In this document: positions 27,664 through 36,255 of the stretch, one piece after another | How positions within the stretch are numbered: the first letter of the stretch is position 1 | How the letters are laid out: each line of letters opens with the position of its first letter | Assembly (NCBI RefSeq): GCF_017876295.1 | Contig: NZ_JAGINT010000002.1 | Location: 2,728,001 to 2,792,000 of the forward strand | From: Kribbella aluminosa | GTDB lineage: Bacteria; Actinomycetota; Actinomycetes; Propionibacteriales; Kribbellaceae | Direction of reading: 5' to 3' | Length of the DNA stretch: 64,000 nucleotides | The notes under the pieces: generated by a model | Database searches by the model: none | Seen by the model: the letters and a program-made list of their open reading frames with translations, nothing else | Told to the model about the DNA's origin: nothing | Position numbers and translations under genes: made by a program

Positions 27664-29283
27664 TCAGCCCACGAGATCGCGGCCCTGGGTTCGAACGGAT
27701 TCCGGCCACTCGAGCGCGATCCCGAGCCGGTTGCGGAGTAGCGACTGATAGTCCTGCAGCAGTCCGGGCTTGCTACGGACCTCCTCCGGCGATACCTGTT
27801 CGGTCGCGCAGAATCCCGCGAGAGCGCCGACCGCTTCGCCGATCGACCACTCGACGGGATGCAGTCGGTAGGCCCCGTTGGTGATGTGCGTCGTCCCGAT
27901 GTTCTTTCCGGCTGCGAAAAGGTTCCCCACATCGCGGGGTAGCAGCGCTCCGAGAGGTATCTGGAACGGGAAGCAGTCGATGTCGATATAGCTCCTGAAA
28001 GCGCTCGGATGGAGATCGATCCGGTAGAAGCCGATGCCCACCGAATCGGCGAAGCTCTCCGACCACGGTCGCGACTCGCGCATTTCACGCCCGATGTGTT
28101 CTTCCGTGATCGTGAAGTGCGCTCGGATGCGGCGGGACTCGCGAATGTAGGCCTCCTTCGCCAGGCCGTCCACGGTCCCGAGCACGTCGCCTCGCAGGTG
28201 GAGCTCCGGATAGCCGATGCCGCCGTCCGACCGGGGCGCCTCGGTCTGCATCCAGTACACGAACGACAGCGTCAGAGCCCGCGCGCCGTCGAGCGCATCC
28301 TGCTGGGCCGCATCGGACACTCCGGCAAGCGGCCGCTCCCAGTAGTCGGCTTGTGGCCAGTTCATGAGGGTGACGTCGCCACTGGGCCATCCAGGTCCCA
28401 TCGCGTAGCGGGACAGGATCCGCCGGTAGTGCCAGAGGTCCGGTTGCAGCGATGTCTCGGCCTCGGCCGGAGTGGTTGCGAACATCGGCCGCGTGCGACG
28501 CTCGAGGGACACCGGGTCGACATCGTCCCAGGACAGCTGAGATCCCGGCCAGAACGGCGCAACCGTTGACCGCCAATATCCGTAGTCTGTCGGCGGGTCG
28601 ATCACGTGGTCTTCGCCTGCCCGGTACTCCAGCGCGGCACACCACGTCACAGCCTGCTGGTCAAAGGGATTCGCGACGGGTGGCGCGTGCAGCTCGCCCG
28701 TCTCGCTGGACGCTTCCGCTCCGATGACGTGATCGAGATTCCCGAGCGGGAGGAGATCGCCAAGCTCGGTCGCGTCTGCGAAGAACCGCGCTTCGAGTCG
28801 CGTTTCGGACCCGTCGCGTCGATCGCGCACCACTACCGCTTGCACCCGTGGCCCGACCCGCTCCAGCTCGATCGGCTCGCTGTGTTTGAGGATTGTCAGC
28901 AGACCCGATGCGACGAGTGGGGAGAGCATCTCCTCGATCGTGTGAGCAGCCACTCTGGGCTCATGGCACAGACGTGAGACAAACCCGTTGCCAGGATTGA
29001 GGTTGACCGCGCTCACGGCCGTGTCCGAGAGCGGGTAGTTGGTGCGGTAGTGATCGCGGATGCGGGTCCGCAGCTCGGAATAGCTGGGCGAAATCTGTTC
29101 CGTTTCGATCCACTGGTGTTCGTCGGGCGGAACCCCCTGCGTCGACAGTTGCCCGCCGAGCCAGTCGCCACGCTCGGTCAGGATCACCCGCTGACCGAGA
29201 CGGGCTGCGGTCAGCGCTGTGGCTACGCCGCCGAGTCCGCCTCCGATGACGACGAGGGTCGCTGCGTGATGCTTCCGCGGCAT
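27664..29283 (-). CDS. FAD-dependent oxidoreductase, PF12831-like
   Basis: A 539-residue flavoprotein without a signal peptide. The FAD dinucleotide fold is at the N-terminus (LVVIGGGLGGVATALTAARL, residues 10-29, then LTERGDWLGGQLSTQG). The C-terminal FAD region reads DVGNLFAAGKNIGTTHITNG and RLHPVEWSIGEAVGALAGF. Proteins of this group often sit in polysaccharide loci, and their substrates are mostly unknown; oxidation of a sugar or a sugar-derived acid is a reasonable inference. It faces the operon of sugar isomerase and dehydrogenase across a short gap with a perfect dyad, so the three genes may share control. Confidence 0.85.
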   Translation of the reverse strand: MPRKHHAATLVVIGGGLGGVATALTAARLGQRVILTERGDWLGGQLSTQGVPPDEHQWIETEQISPSYSELRTRIRDHYRTNYPLSDTAVSAVNLNPGNGFVSRLCHEPRVAAHTIEEMLSPLVASGLLTILKHSEPIELERVGPRVQAVVVRDRRDGSETRLEARFFADATELGDLLPLGNLDHVIGAEASSETGELHAPPVANPFDQQAVTWCAALEYRAGEDHVIDPPTDYGYWRSTVAPFWPGSQLSWDDVDPVSLERRTRPMFATTPAEAETSLQPDLWHYRRILSRYAMGPGWPSGDVTLMNWPQADYWERPLAGVSDAAQQDALDGARALTLSFVYWMQTEAPRSDGGIGYPELHLRGDVLGTVDGLAKEAYIRESRRIRAHFTITEEHIGREMRESRPWSESFADSVGIGFYRIDLHPSAFRSYIDIDCFPFQIPLGALLPRDVGNLFAAGKNIGTTHITNGAYRLHPVEWSIGEAVGALAGFCATEQVSPEEVRSKPGLLQDYQSLLRNRLGIALEWPESVRTQGRDLVG

Positions 29284-29318
29284 ATGTAAGTACCTTTCAG
29301 GAGCGGCTGCAAAAGTTC

Positions 29319-29334
29319 TCTAATACGAATTAGA
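29319..29334. promoter_or_regulatory. Perfect operator dyad in divergent promoter
   Basis: TCTAAT (29319-29324), ACGA, ATTAGA (29329-29334) is a perfect inverted repeat midway between the FAD oxidoreductase and the isomerase gene. It is AT-rich against its surroundings. A LacI protein of this locus, perhaps the one at 31261, is the likely binder. Confidence 0.55.
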
Positions 29335-29414
29335 CCAAAGTAGCAGAAGTCTGCTTCAATGACGGGACGAGGGTTGATCGAGCCTCCACGAAGCACACCT
29401 CAACGAGGAGAATC

Positions 29415-30161
29415 GTGTCTCCAAGCCAACTATCCGTCCAGCTGTACACCGTGCGAGAAGCGGCGCAACAAGACTTGCTCGCTACGCTTCAGCGCCTTGC
29501 GGACCTCGGCTTCACCAAGGTCGAACCATTCGACTTCACCAATTTCGAGAAGCTCGGCGACGCTTTGCAGGCGACAGGCCTCGCAGCTCCGACCTCCCAC
29601 GCGCACTTCCTGGGCGACGATGTGGATCGGAGAGCCGTGTTCGAGGCGGCGCGGGAACTCGGCATCGAGACCGTGATCGATCCGGCCACCGCGCCAGAGC
29701 GCTGGCAAAGTGCGGCCGGTGTCGCCGAGATCGCTGACGAATTGAACGCCGCAGCGGAACTCGGCGCTGGTTTCGGCATCCGAGTCGGCTATCACAACCA
29801 CGCCTACGAGCTCGAAAGCGTCATCGACGGCCAGACGGCCTTCGAACTGCTCGCGACTCGCCTCGCCCCGGAGGTGGTTCTCGAAGTCGACACATACTGG
29901 GCGGCCGTCGGCGGCCGGCACCCTGTGGAACTTCTCCGGCGTCTCGGCGGCCGCGTCACCGCGCTGCACCTCAAAGACGGACCAGGCACCAAGGACACCT
30001 TGGACCAGGTTGCGCTTGGCAGCGGCTCGATGCCGCTGCGGGCGATCATCGAGGCAGCTCCAGCCGCGCTTCGAGTGATCGAGCTCGACGACTCCCGCCG
30101 CGATCGCTTCGAAGCGATCGCCAGCAGTTACAAATACCTTCTCGAGGAGGATCTCGCATGA
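29415..30161 (+). CDS. Sugar phosphate isomerase/epimerase (AP endonuclease 2 superfamily)
   Basis: A 248-residue TIM-barrel protein beginning SVQLYTVREAAQQDLLATLQ, the usual start of this family. Metal-binding acids and histidines typical of the fold are seen in VEPFDF, SHAHFLG, GYHNHAYEL, LEVDTYWA, LHLKDGPG and VIELDD. GTG at 29415 has GAGGAG upstream. It overlaps the dehydrogenase gene (ATGA). Such isomerases, paired with Gfo/Idh/MocA dehydrogenases, often handle 3-keto sugars or inositol-like compounds; the exact substrate is unknown. Confidence 0.88.
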   Translation: MSPSQLSVQLYTVREAAQQDLLATLQRLADLGFTKVEPFDFTNFEKLGDALQATGLAAPTSHAHFLGDDVDRRAVFEAARELGIETVIDPATAPERWQSAAGVAEIADELNAAAELGAGFGIRVGYHNHAYELESVIDGQTAFELLATRLAPEVVLEVDTYWAAVGGRHPVELLRRLGGRVTALHLKDGPGTKDTLDQVALGSGSMPLRAIIEAAPAALRVIELDDSRRDRFEAIASSYKYLLEEDLA

Positions 30162-31264
30162 GCGGATCCGGTCGCGCCGGCGTCGGTGTTGTGGGTGCGG
30201 GCGTCATCAGCACGCAGTACCTGGAGAATCTCACCAGCTTTCCCGACCTCGATGTTCGCTTCGTCGCGGACATCGATGAAGCGCGCGCGGCGGCACAGGC
30301 CGAGAAGCACGGCGTTCACGGCCACGGATCAGTGGAGCAACTGCTCGCCGATCCTGACATCGAGATCGTAGTCAACCTCACGCTCCCGAAGTCCCACGTC
30401 GACATCGCGCTCCAGGCCCTGGCCGCAGGCAAGCATGTCTGGAGCGAAAAGCCGATCGCGCTCGATCGCGCGAGCGGCAGCCGGCTCATGGAGGCGGCGC
30501 ACGCAGCCGGGTTGCGCGTGGCCGCGGCACCGGACACGTTCCTCGGCGCCGGGCTGCAATCGGCTAGGCGTCTGCTCGAATCCGGCGGAGTCGGCGCTCC
30601 GCTGACCGCGCTGACGCTTTTCCAGAGCCCCGGCCCCGAGTCGTGGCATCCGAACCCCGACTTCCTTTTCCAAGAGGGCGCGGGACCGCTTTTCGATGTC
30701 GGGCCGTACTACATCACGACGCTCGTCCAGCTGTTCGGGCCCGTGTCCCGCGTTACTGCGGTGGCGTCCAAGGCGAAGCCGTTCCGGACGATCGGATCGG
30801 GCGACCGCGCGGGCGAGCAATTCGAAGTGACCGTTCCGAGCCAGGTAAGTGCCCTCTACGAGTTCCAGGGCGGGCAGACAGCGCAGAGCATCTTCAGCTT
30901 CGACTCGAAGCTCGGGCGCAGTCTGGTCGAGGTCACCGGCGTCGAAGGCACCCTGATCGTGCCGGATCCGAACACCTTCAAGGGCGACCTCGTCGTGTAC
31001 CACGGCCCAGAAGACGTCGAGACGATCGCGTCGGTCGGCGTCACGACCACGCGCGGCACCGGCGTGGCCGAACTGGCTCAGGCGATTCGGGCCGGGCGCC
31101 CCGAGCGAGCATCCGGCGAGCTGGCCTTCCACGTGCTCGACATCATGGAGTCCACCATCGACTCGGCCACGAACGGCGTGCCCGTGGACATCGCAACCAC
31201 AGTCACGGTCGCCCCGACGCTCGACAAGGGCTGGGACCCGCGTGCACGGACGCTGATCGCATGA
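30158..31264 (+). CDS. Gfo/Idh/MocA family oxidoreductase
   Basis: A 368-residue NAD(P)-dependent dehydrogenase. The N-terminal Rossmann motif is GVVGAGVISTQYLENL. The family motif EKPIAL (catalytic Lys) lies at about residue 95, followed by a beta-sheet domain with LFDVGPYYITTLVQLFGPV. The start overlaps the isomerase stop (ATGA), and its own stop overlaps the start of a LacI-type gene (ATGA), so three genes are coupled. It probably oxidises or reduces a sugar formed from the imported oligosaccharide. Confidence 0.92.
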   Translation: MSGSGRAGVGVVGAGVISTQYLENLTSFPDLDVRFVADIDEARAAAQAEKHGVHGHGSVEQLLADPDIEIVVNLTLPKSHVDIALQALAAGKHVWSEKPIALDRASGSRLMEAAHAAGLRVAAAPDTFLGAGLQSARRLLESGGVGAPLTALTLFQSPGPESWHPNPDFLFQEGAGPLFDVGPYYITTLVQLFGPVSRVTAVASKAKPFRTIGSGDRAGEQFEVTVPSQVSALYEFQGGQTAQSIFSFDSKLGRSLVEVTGVEGTLIVPDPNTFKGDLVVYHGPEDVETIASVGVTTTRGTGVAELAQAIRAGRPERASGELAFHVLDIMESTIDSATNGVPVDIATTVTVAPTLDKGWDPRARTLIA

Positions 31265-32379
31265 CCGCGGCGGCCTGGTTCTTATCAGAGCGCAACGACC
31301 GTCTGCGCCGCGGACGCCGTCCGGTCGCGTTGCCCGGGTCTTCCTTCGGGAGCGCTGCGCCGACGAACATCCGTCAGGCCGCCGAGGTCGCCCAGATCGA
31401 ACCGGTGTCCGTGGGAACCGTCTCCATCGTATTCAATCGTCCGGGGGTGACTGGCCACACGGCGGGTCGCGTCGATGACGCCATGAACGAACAGAGGTTC
31501 GTCCAGGACGAGGTTGAGCGGCAACTGAACAACGGACGAAGCCGGTGCATCGGGATCGTCGTGCTCGATGTCGGCGATCCCTTTTTCGCGGACGTCGCAC
31601 GGGGGGCAGAGATGAGCGCCAAGGACTGCGGCTTCGCCCTCCTGATCGGATGCTCGGACGATGATCGCGATCGCGAATCCGACTACCTCGACCTCTTCGA
31701 AGAACAGCGCGTCCATGGTGTGCTCATCGCACCCACGGGTAACGCCATAGTCGGACTGGAGCGCCTGCGCTCCCGAGGCATCCCGGCCGTGCTCCTCGGT
31801 CGCGTTGCCGGCGAGGGCGAGTTCTCGTCGGTTTCCGTCGACGACGTCGCTGGCGGGCGGCTCGCGGTCGAGCACCTTGCCGAGACCGGGCGCCGCCGAA
31901 TCGCCTTCGTCGGAGACGGGTCGAAGTTCGGACAGGTGCACGACCGCCACGTCGGCGCCAGGCAAGCCGCTGCCGACCATCCGTACATAGCTTTCGAATC
32001 GATCGAGACGGTAGCGTCGACGATGACCCAGGGCGTGCTGGTGGCCGAGGAGATCGTCAGACGCCCGCCCGCGGATCGGCCAGATGCGTTCTTCGCGGCC
32101 AACGACCTCGTCGCCGTTGGGCTCTTGCAAGGTCTGCTCAACAACCAGGTCCGGGTTCCCGAGGAGATCGCCCTGATCGGCTACGACGACATCTCGTTCG
32201 CCGAATCCGCCATAATCCCGTTGTCGTCGATCACCCAGCCGAGCGAGCTCATCGGCTCGGCCGCCGTCGAACTCCTACTCCGGCAAGGAGACGGGCACAG
32301 CAGCACGCACGAGCAAGTCGTCTTCCGGCCGACGCTCGTCGCGAGGCAGAGCACGGCGGTCCCATCAGCCGAGCAGTAG
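31261..32379 (+). CDS. LacI-like regulator with altered DNA-binding domain
   Basis: A 372-residue protein. The effector domain is complete and normal for LacI (DPFFADVARGAEMSA, FFAANDLVAVGLLQG, IGYDDISFAESAIIPLSSI). The helix-turn-helix is odd: NIRQAAEVAQIEPVSVGTVS has three more residues before VSVGTVS than the usual IRDVAREAGVSVGTVS form, and it is preceded by about 35 extra residues (MTAAAWFLSERNDRLRRGRR...). The ATG overlaps the dehydrogenase stop, and no better start is seen. DNA binding may be lost or changed. It is the only regulator here coupled within the catabolic operon. Confidence 0.82.
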   Translation: MTAAAWFLSERNDRLRRGRRPVALPGSSFGSAAPTNIRQAAEVAQIEPVSVGTVSIVFNRPGVTGHTAGRVDDAMNEQRFVQDEVERQLNNGRSRCIGIVVLDVGDPFFADVARGAEMSAKDCGFALLIGCSDDDRDRESDYLDLFEEQRVHGVLIAPTGNAIVGLERLRSRGIPAVLLGRVAGEGEFSSVSVDDVAGGRLAVEHLAETGRRRIAFVGDGSKFGQVHDRHVGARQAAADHPYIAFESIETVASTMTQGVLVAEEIVRRPPADRPDAFFAANDLVAVGLLQGLLNNQVRVPEEIALIGYDDISFAESAIIPLSSITQPSELIGSAAVELLLRQGDGHSSTHEQVVFRPTLVARQSTAVPSAEQ

Positions 32380-32454
32380 AACGCCGGCAACCCTGTACTG
32401 TCCGAACGTGTCGGGCACCATCGCACCGGGACAGATGTCCGGCCCTCCGGTCGG

Positions 32455-33048
32455 TCACCGGTTGTGACCCGGTGGCAGGTGCTCGGCCAGGAACGCGTAC
32501 GTGCGGTCCCAAGCGAGAGTTGCTGCCTCGGTGTCGTACATAGCGGGCCGGGCGTCACAGGCGAAGGCGTGGCCCGCGCCCGGATACAGGTGGCCCGGCA
32601 GCGATGCCGGGGGCCGTAGAAGACGATGGTGCTCGCAAGAGAGTCGATCGCGGTAGCCGCCGCTCACCGAAACAGAATCCTAAGACAGCGACCCGCTCAG
32701 CCGTGATGCCCGCGTCGGAGGCCAGGTCGTCCACCACCGCCTGCACGTCGGCCACGATCTCGTCGATGCCGAGGGCACCTATCAATGGCATTGCCTGCTT
32801 GTGCTGGTCGTATTCGAGCACACCGGTACCGCTGCGGTGAGAGAGGTCGGGAGCAACGGCAAGATACCCATGCTCGCGATGCGACGTGTGACGCTCTCGA
32901 TGTGGTCGTTCACGCCGAACGCCTCCTGCAGCACGATCACCGCAGCGTCGATGTTCTCCTCGGCTCTTCCTTCATACACACGCATCTCGCCCGAGCCGGT
33001 CGACATCATCCTCCACTCGGTCGCAGGGCCTGTCTGTGTCTGGCTCAT
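32455..33048 (-). pseudogene. Dienelactone hydrolase family, broken
   Basis: Starts at 33048 (AAGGAAGG upstream) with SGEMRVYEGRAEENIDAAVI, shifts frame near MGIL, continues VLEYDQHKQAMPLIGAL to the nucleophile elbow VLGFCFG, shifts again, and then about 50-60 residues are missing before the family end HLYPGAGHAFACDARPAMYD. At least two frameshifts and one deletion; the catalytic Cys and the final His segment survive but cannot be in one protein. A dead gene of aromatic or lactone catabolism. Confidence 0.8.
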
Positions 33049-33066
33049 CGTCACCTTCCTTGCTGG

Positions 33067-33340
33067 TCATTTGCCGTCGATCACGGTTAGTTGCCGTTCC
33101 CGCTTACCGAGGCGCTCTGCTCCTGTCGCGGTCTCGATGATCGCGTCGCCCCAGGTGACGCAGTGCTGGCGTGCGAACGTCGGCGGCGCCTCCGGCACGT
33201 GCAGATAGGGCTTCAGGACGAAGGTCGTGTTCGCGAGGATCGGTTGGTCCGGTACACGCATGTGATCCAGGCCTGGCACCAGGAGCGGGCCGTCATTGCC
33301 CAGTCCACGCCCGTGGACTGGCAACCGGTGCATATTCGAA
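33067..33340 (-). pseudogene. M24 (Xaa-Pro) peptidase C-terminal remnant
   Basis: The frame reads HRLPVHGRGLGNDGPLLVPG, then PILANTTFVLKPYLHVPE and HCVTWGDAIIETATGAERLG to a stop at 33067. This is the C-terminal metal-binding end of an M24 aminopeptidase/creatinase-type protein; the N-terminal two thirds are absent. It lies just before the broken dienelactone hydrolase. Confidence 0.65.
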
Positions 33341-33453
33341 GTATGCGGTATTCCTGTCCACAGAGGGATCGGCGACTGCGACGACTGGCTCTGGTTCGTG
33401 AGCAGTGCTGGGTTATGAGGACTGGGCACCTCGGCGAGCTTCGACAAGTTCGC

Positions 33454-33840
33454 TCAAGTGCGCGTGAGCTCGGACGCCTCGAATACCCGCCCTTTGCCTG
33501 TGCACGAGAGGATGCCAATTCGGCTTGTTTCTATGAAGCCGCCACCGACGGTTATCTGATCGCCTAGCCGGCAGGCGACTTGTCCGTTTGCGTCAATCAG
33601 AGCGGGCGTGCCGTCACGGAGTGCGACACTCCAGCCTGGAGACCAGGCCACATCGATGTCGACGAGTCTCTCGGTGCTGGCACCAGTACCCATCGGGGTG
33701 CGGACCACCAGGCAGTTTGTGGAAGCGTCGATCTCGAGAGTCCCGGACAACCCAGCCTGCATCCACACGGTAGGCACTTTGCGTTGAACAGTCAGACCGG
33801 GCAGCGCAGCATCGCGGTTCCGCTTCTCGTCACGATTCAT
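33454..33840 (-). CDS. Hypothetical protein, 128 residues
   Basis: A short protein beginning MNRDEKRNRDAALPGLTVQR with no signal peptide or membrane segment. The middle is beta-rich: GTLEIDASTNCLVVRTPMG and DVAWSPGWSVALRDGTPAL, ending with ITVGGGFIETSRIGILSCTG. I do not recognise the family. ATG at 33840 has GGAGATG upstream. It lies downstream of a truncated serine peptidase on the same strand. Confidence 0.55.
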   Translation of the reverse strand: MNRDEKRNRDAALPGLTVQRKVPTVWMQAGLSGTLEIDASTNCLVVRTPMGTGASTERLVDIDVAWSPGWSVALRDGTPALIDANGQVACRLGDQITVGGGFIETSRIGILSCTGKGRVFEASELTRT

Positions 33841-33977
33841 CGGATCATCTCCAGCGCTGTCTCTGAGCAGCCGATCATCTAGCGGGCCAGCAACCTCGAC
33901 CGCGGGCACCTTCAGGCGTCCGCGGTCGAGGAAGGGTCCGTGGCCCTTTGACGCTTGGGGCCTCACTCGAAGCCTGG

Positions 33978-34351
33978 CTAGGGCAGGAGCAGCGAGGCCT
34001 GCAGTTTGTCGCTGATGTAGGTGACCGGTACCCAGAGACACCCACCCTGGTACGGTCCCGCGGAGACTTTACCGCGATGCTGACCCCACGCAATGACGTC
34101 GCCGGGGTAGGCGTCGTTGGGACCCATCGTGGTCAGCCAGGGCGCGCCCGAGTCGCCATTCGCGCAGTCCGTTGTCCACATCAGGACGGCGTAGGCGCCT
34201 ATACCGCTATCCCAAAAGTTCGTGCTCCTGATGGTTGACTGCACGAGCCCGCTCACGGCGCTGCTCATGGCGACGGTCTTGCCCACCGCCGGCGCGGCCA
34301 CGCCGCGCACAAACCGGCCGTTGGTTGTGCCCTGGTCTCCTACGGGCGGTG
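33978..34351 (-). pseudogene. Trypsin-like serine peptidase, C-terminal fragment
   Basis: The frame holds only the last third of an S1-type peptidase: NGRFVRGVAAPAVGKTV, then CANGDSGAPWLTTMGP with the catalytic Ser in GDSGAP, and CLWVPVTYISDKL near the end. The parts with the catalytic His and Asp and any signal peptide are missing. The open frame starts right at the stop of the cation-transporter gene, so the 5' end was removed by a deletion or insertion at that junction. Confidence 0.65.
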
Positions 34352-35452
34352 TCAGCGGTGATGGGCGACCAGGTCGTGGGCGCGGGTGGCGTCGTCGTCG
34401 CGGGGTTCGGTGTGGATGGTGGCTGAGGTGAGGCGGCGGACGCCGTGGATGAGGTCGTGTTCGACTTGGTGGCTGAGGTGGTGGGCGTCGACGAGGGAGG
34501 TGTTCGAGTCGATGGTGATGCGTGCTTCGGCGCGGAGGCTGTGGCCCAGCCAGCGAAGTTGGATGCCGGAGACGTCGATGACGCCGGGAGTGGAGCGGAT
34601 GACCTGTTCCGTCCGGTCGACGAGAGACGGGTCGACGGCGTCCATCAGGCGGCGGTACACCTCGCGGGCGGCGTCGCGTAGTACGAACAGGATCGCGATC
34701 GTGATCAGCAGGCCGATGATCGGGTCGGCCAGCGGGAACCCGAGCCAGGCGCCGACCGCGCTCAGTACCACGGCCAGGCTGGTGAAGCCGTCGGTGCGGG
34801 CGTGCAGCCCGTCGGCGACCAGCGCGGCCGAGCCGATCCGCGTGCCGGTGCGGATCCGGTACTGCGCGACGACCTCGTTGCCGAGGAATCCGACGACACC
34901 GGCGATGATCAGTACGCCGACGTGCCGGACGTCGGACGGGTGGATGAAGCGCATGACCGCCTCGTACCCGGCGTACGCCGACGACAGTGCGATCAGGACC
35001 ACGACGATGATGCCGGCCAGATCCTCGGCGCGGCCGAAGCCGTAGGTGTACGCGCGGGTGGCGAGCCGGCGGCCGACCAGGAACGCGATCGCGAGCGGGA
35101 TCGCGGTGAGCGCGTCGGCGTAGTTGTGCAGGGTGTCGCCGAGCAGCGCGACCGAGTTCGTGTAGATCACGATCACGGTCTGGATCAGCGCGGTGACGAT
35201 CAGGCCGGCAAAGCTGATCTTCAGGCAGCGCATGCCCTCCTGGCTCGCCTCGAGTGCGGAGTCGACCTTGTCGGCGCTGTCGTGCGAGTGCGGAACGAAG
35301 ATCTCCTTGACCTTGCCCAGGAAACCGTCGTTGTGCTCATGCCCATGACCGTGTCCAGCAGTTGGCTCCGGGGCGTGCCCATGGCCGTGTCCGTGACCGG
35401 CAGTGGGGGAGTCGTCGTGGGGATGCCCGTGGCCGTGTTCCGTGGCGCTCAT
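34352..35452 (-). CDS. Cation diffusion facilitator family metal exporter
   Basis: A 366-residue membrane antiporter for Zn(II), Co(II) or similar ions. The N-terminal 55 residues are very rich in His and Gly (GHGHGHAPEPTAGHGHGHEH), a probable metal-binding tail. Membrane metal-site sequences GDTLHNYAD and DGLHARTDG are seen, followed by the cytoplasmic C-terminal domain ending TSATIHTEP. It follows the ArsR gene at 35473 by 20 bases, so metal would induce both. Confidence 0.92.
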   Translation of the reverse strand: MSATEHGHGHPHDDSPTAGHGHGHGHAPEPTAGHGHGHEHNDGFLGKVKEIFVPHSHDSADKVDSALEASQEGMRCLKISFAGLIVTALIQTVIVIYTNSVALLGDTLHNYADALTAIPLAIAFLVGRRLATRAYTYGFGRAEDLAGIIVVVLIALSSAYAGYEAVMRFIHPSDVRHVGVLIIAGVVGFLGNEVVAQYRIRTGTRIGSAALVADGLHARTDGFTSLAVVLSAVGAWLGFPLADPIIGLLITIAILFVLRDAAREVYRRLMDAVDPSLVDRTEQVIRSTPGVIDVSGIQLRWLGHSLRAEARITIDSNTSLVDAHHLSHQVEHDLIHGVRRLTSATIHTEPRDDDATRAHDLVAHHR

Positions 35453-35472
35453 CGGCTATGTCCTCTGATCGG

Positions 35473-35862
35473 TCAGGAGTTGGCAGCGGTCGGGTCGACG
35501 TGGGTCACCGCACCGGCAGCCCGGTGGTGCTCGGGAAAGCCCCCGCTGGAGTGCTCGGCGTGATAGATCGCGTCCTCGACCAGCTGGCCGGCATGCGAGT
35601 TCTCGATCCGGTAGAAGACCTGGTTCCCCTGCTTACGTGCGCGTACCAGGCGCGCCAGCCGCAGCTTGGCGAGGTGCTGGGAGACGCCGGCCGAGGACTT
35701 GCCGACCGTCTCCGCCAGCTCGTTGACCGAGCGCTCTCCGTCGAGCATGGCCCAGAGCAGCCGCACCCGGGTGGCGTCGGACAACATCCGGAAGACCTCA
35801 ACGGCCAGCGCCACGTGGTCGTCGTCCGGTGTGGATCTAGTTGCCTGCGTATCTGCGCGCAT
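35473..35862 (-). CDS. ArsR/SmtB family metal-sensing repressor
   Basis: A 129-residue winged-helix protein with FRMLSDATRVRLLWAMLDGE and the recognition helix SSAGVSQHLAKLRLARLVRA. The last helix reads NSHAGQLVEDAIYHAEH. Compared with NmtR/CzrA-type sensors, which use D-x-H and H-x-x-H at fixed spacing, both His pairs are in place but the first Asp is Asn. It is first in an operon with the CDF exporter. A dyad overlaps its start codon. Confidence 0.9.
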   Translation of the reverse strand: MRADTQATRSTPDDDHVALAVEVFRMLSDATRVRLLWAMLDGERSVNELAETVGKSSAGVSQHLAKLRLARLVRARKQGNQVFYRIENSHAGQLVEDAIYHAEHSSGGFPEHHRAAGAVTHVDPTAANS

Positions 35863-35876
35863 ACGCAGATGCTAAG
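35846..35876. promoter_or_regulatory. ArsR operator overlapping start codon
   Basis: TGCGTAT (35846-35852) and ATACGCA (35861-35867) are inverted arms, and a further GCAGATGCT follows. The start codon of the ArsR gene (35862) is inside the dyad, so the repressor would sit on the transcription start of a short-leader or leaderless message. Confidence 0.6.
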
Positions 35877-35914
35877 GTGTGCTGGTCAGCTCGGCAAGCC
35901 CAGCGAGATCAAAG

Positions 35915-36255
35915 TCGTGAACGAACGGACCCGCTCGCGCAGCGTCGGCACGTTCGCCCGGTTCTTGCGTACGACGCGACGGCGGCTGCCCTTGTCGAGG
36001 CCCAGAGACGATGCGCGCTGCTGCCTGTGCAGATCGTCGAGCCGGCCGCTCCGGCGATGCGGCGGAAGGTCGTCTGCACGTCGGCTCGGATGCGGACCTG
36101 GTGGTGTTCTCGCCTGAGCAGATCCGCGATCAGGCGACGTACGCCGATCCGACGCGACCCAGGGTTGGGATGCGTCATGTGCTTGTTGGCGGCGTGCCGG
36201 TTGTACGCGACGGTCAGCTCGACCGGAAAGTTCGCTCGGGGCCGCTGGATCACTT
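35915..36255 (+). pseudogene. D-aminoacylase-type amidohydrolase, C-terminal remnant
   Basis: Across three frames the plus strand gives SVGTFARFLR, then CALLPVQIVEPAAPAMRRK, then GRLHVGSDADLVVFSPEQIR and VGMRHVLVGGVPVVRDGQL. These are the ordered C-terminal blocks of N-acyl-D-amino-acid deacylases. The metal-binding N-terminal part is absent. Confidence 0.7.
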
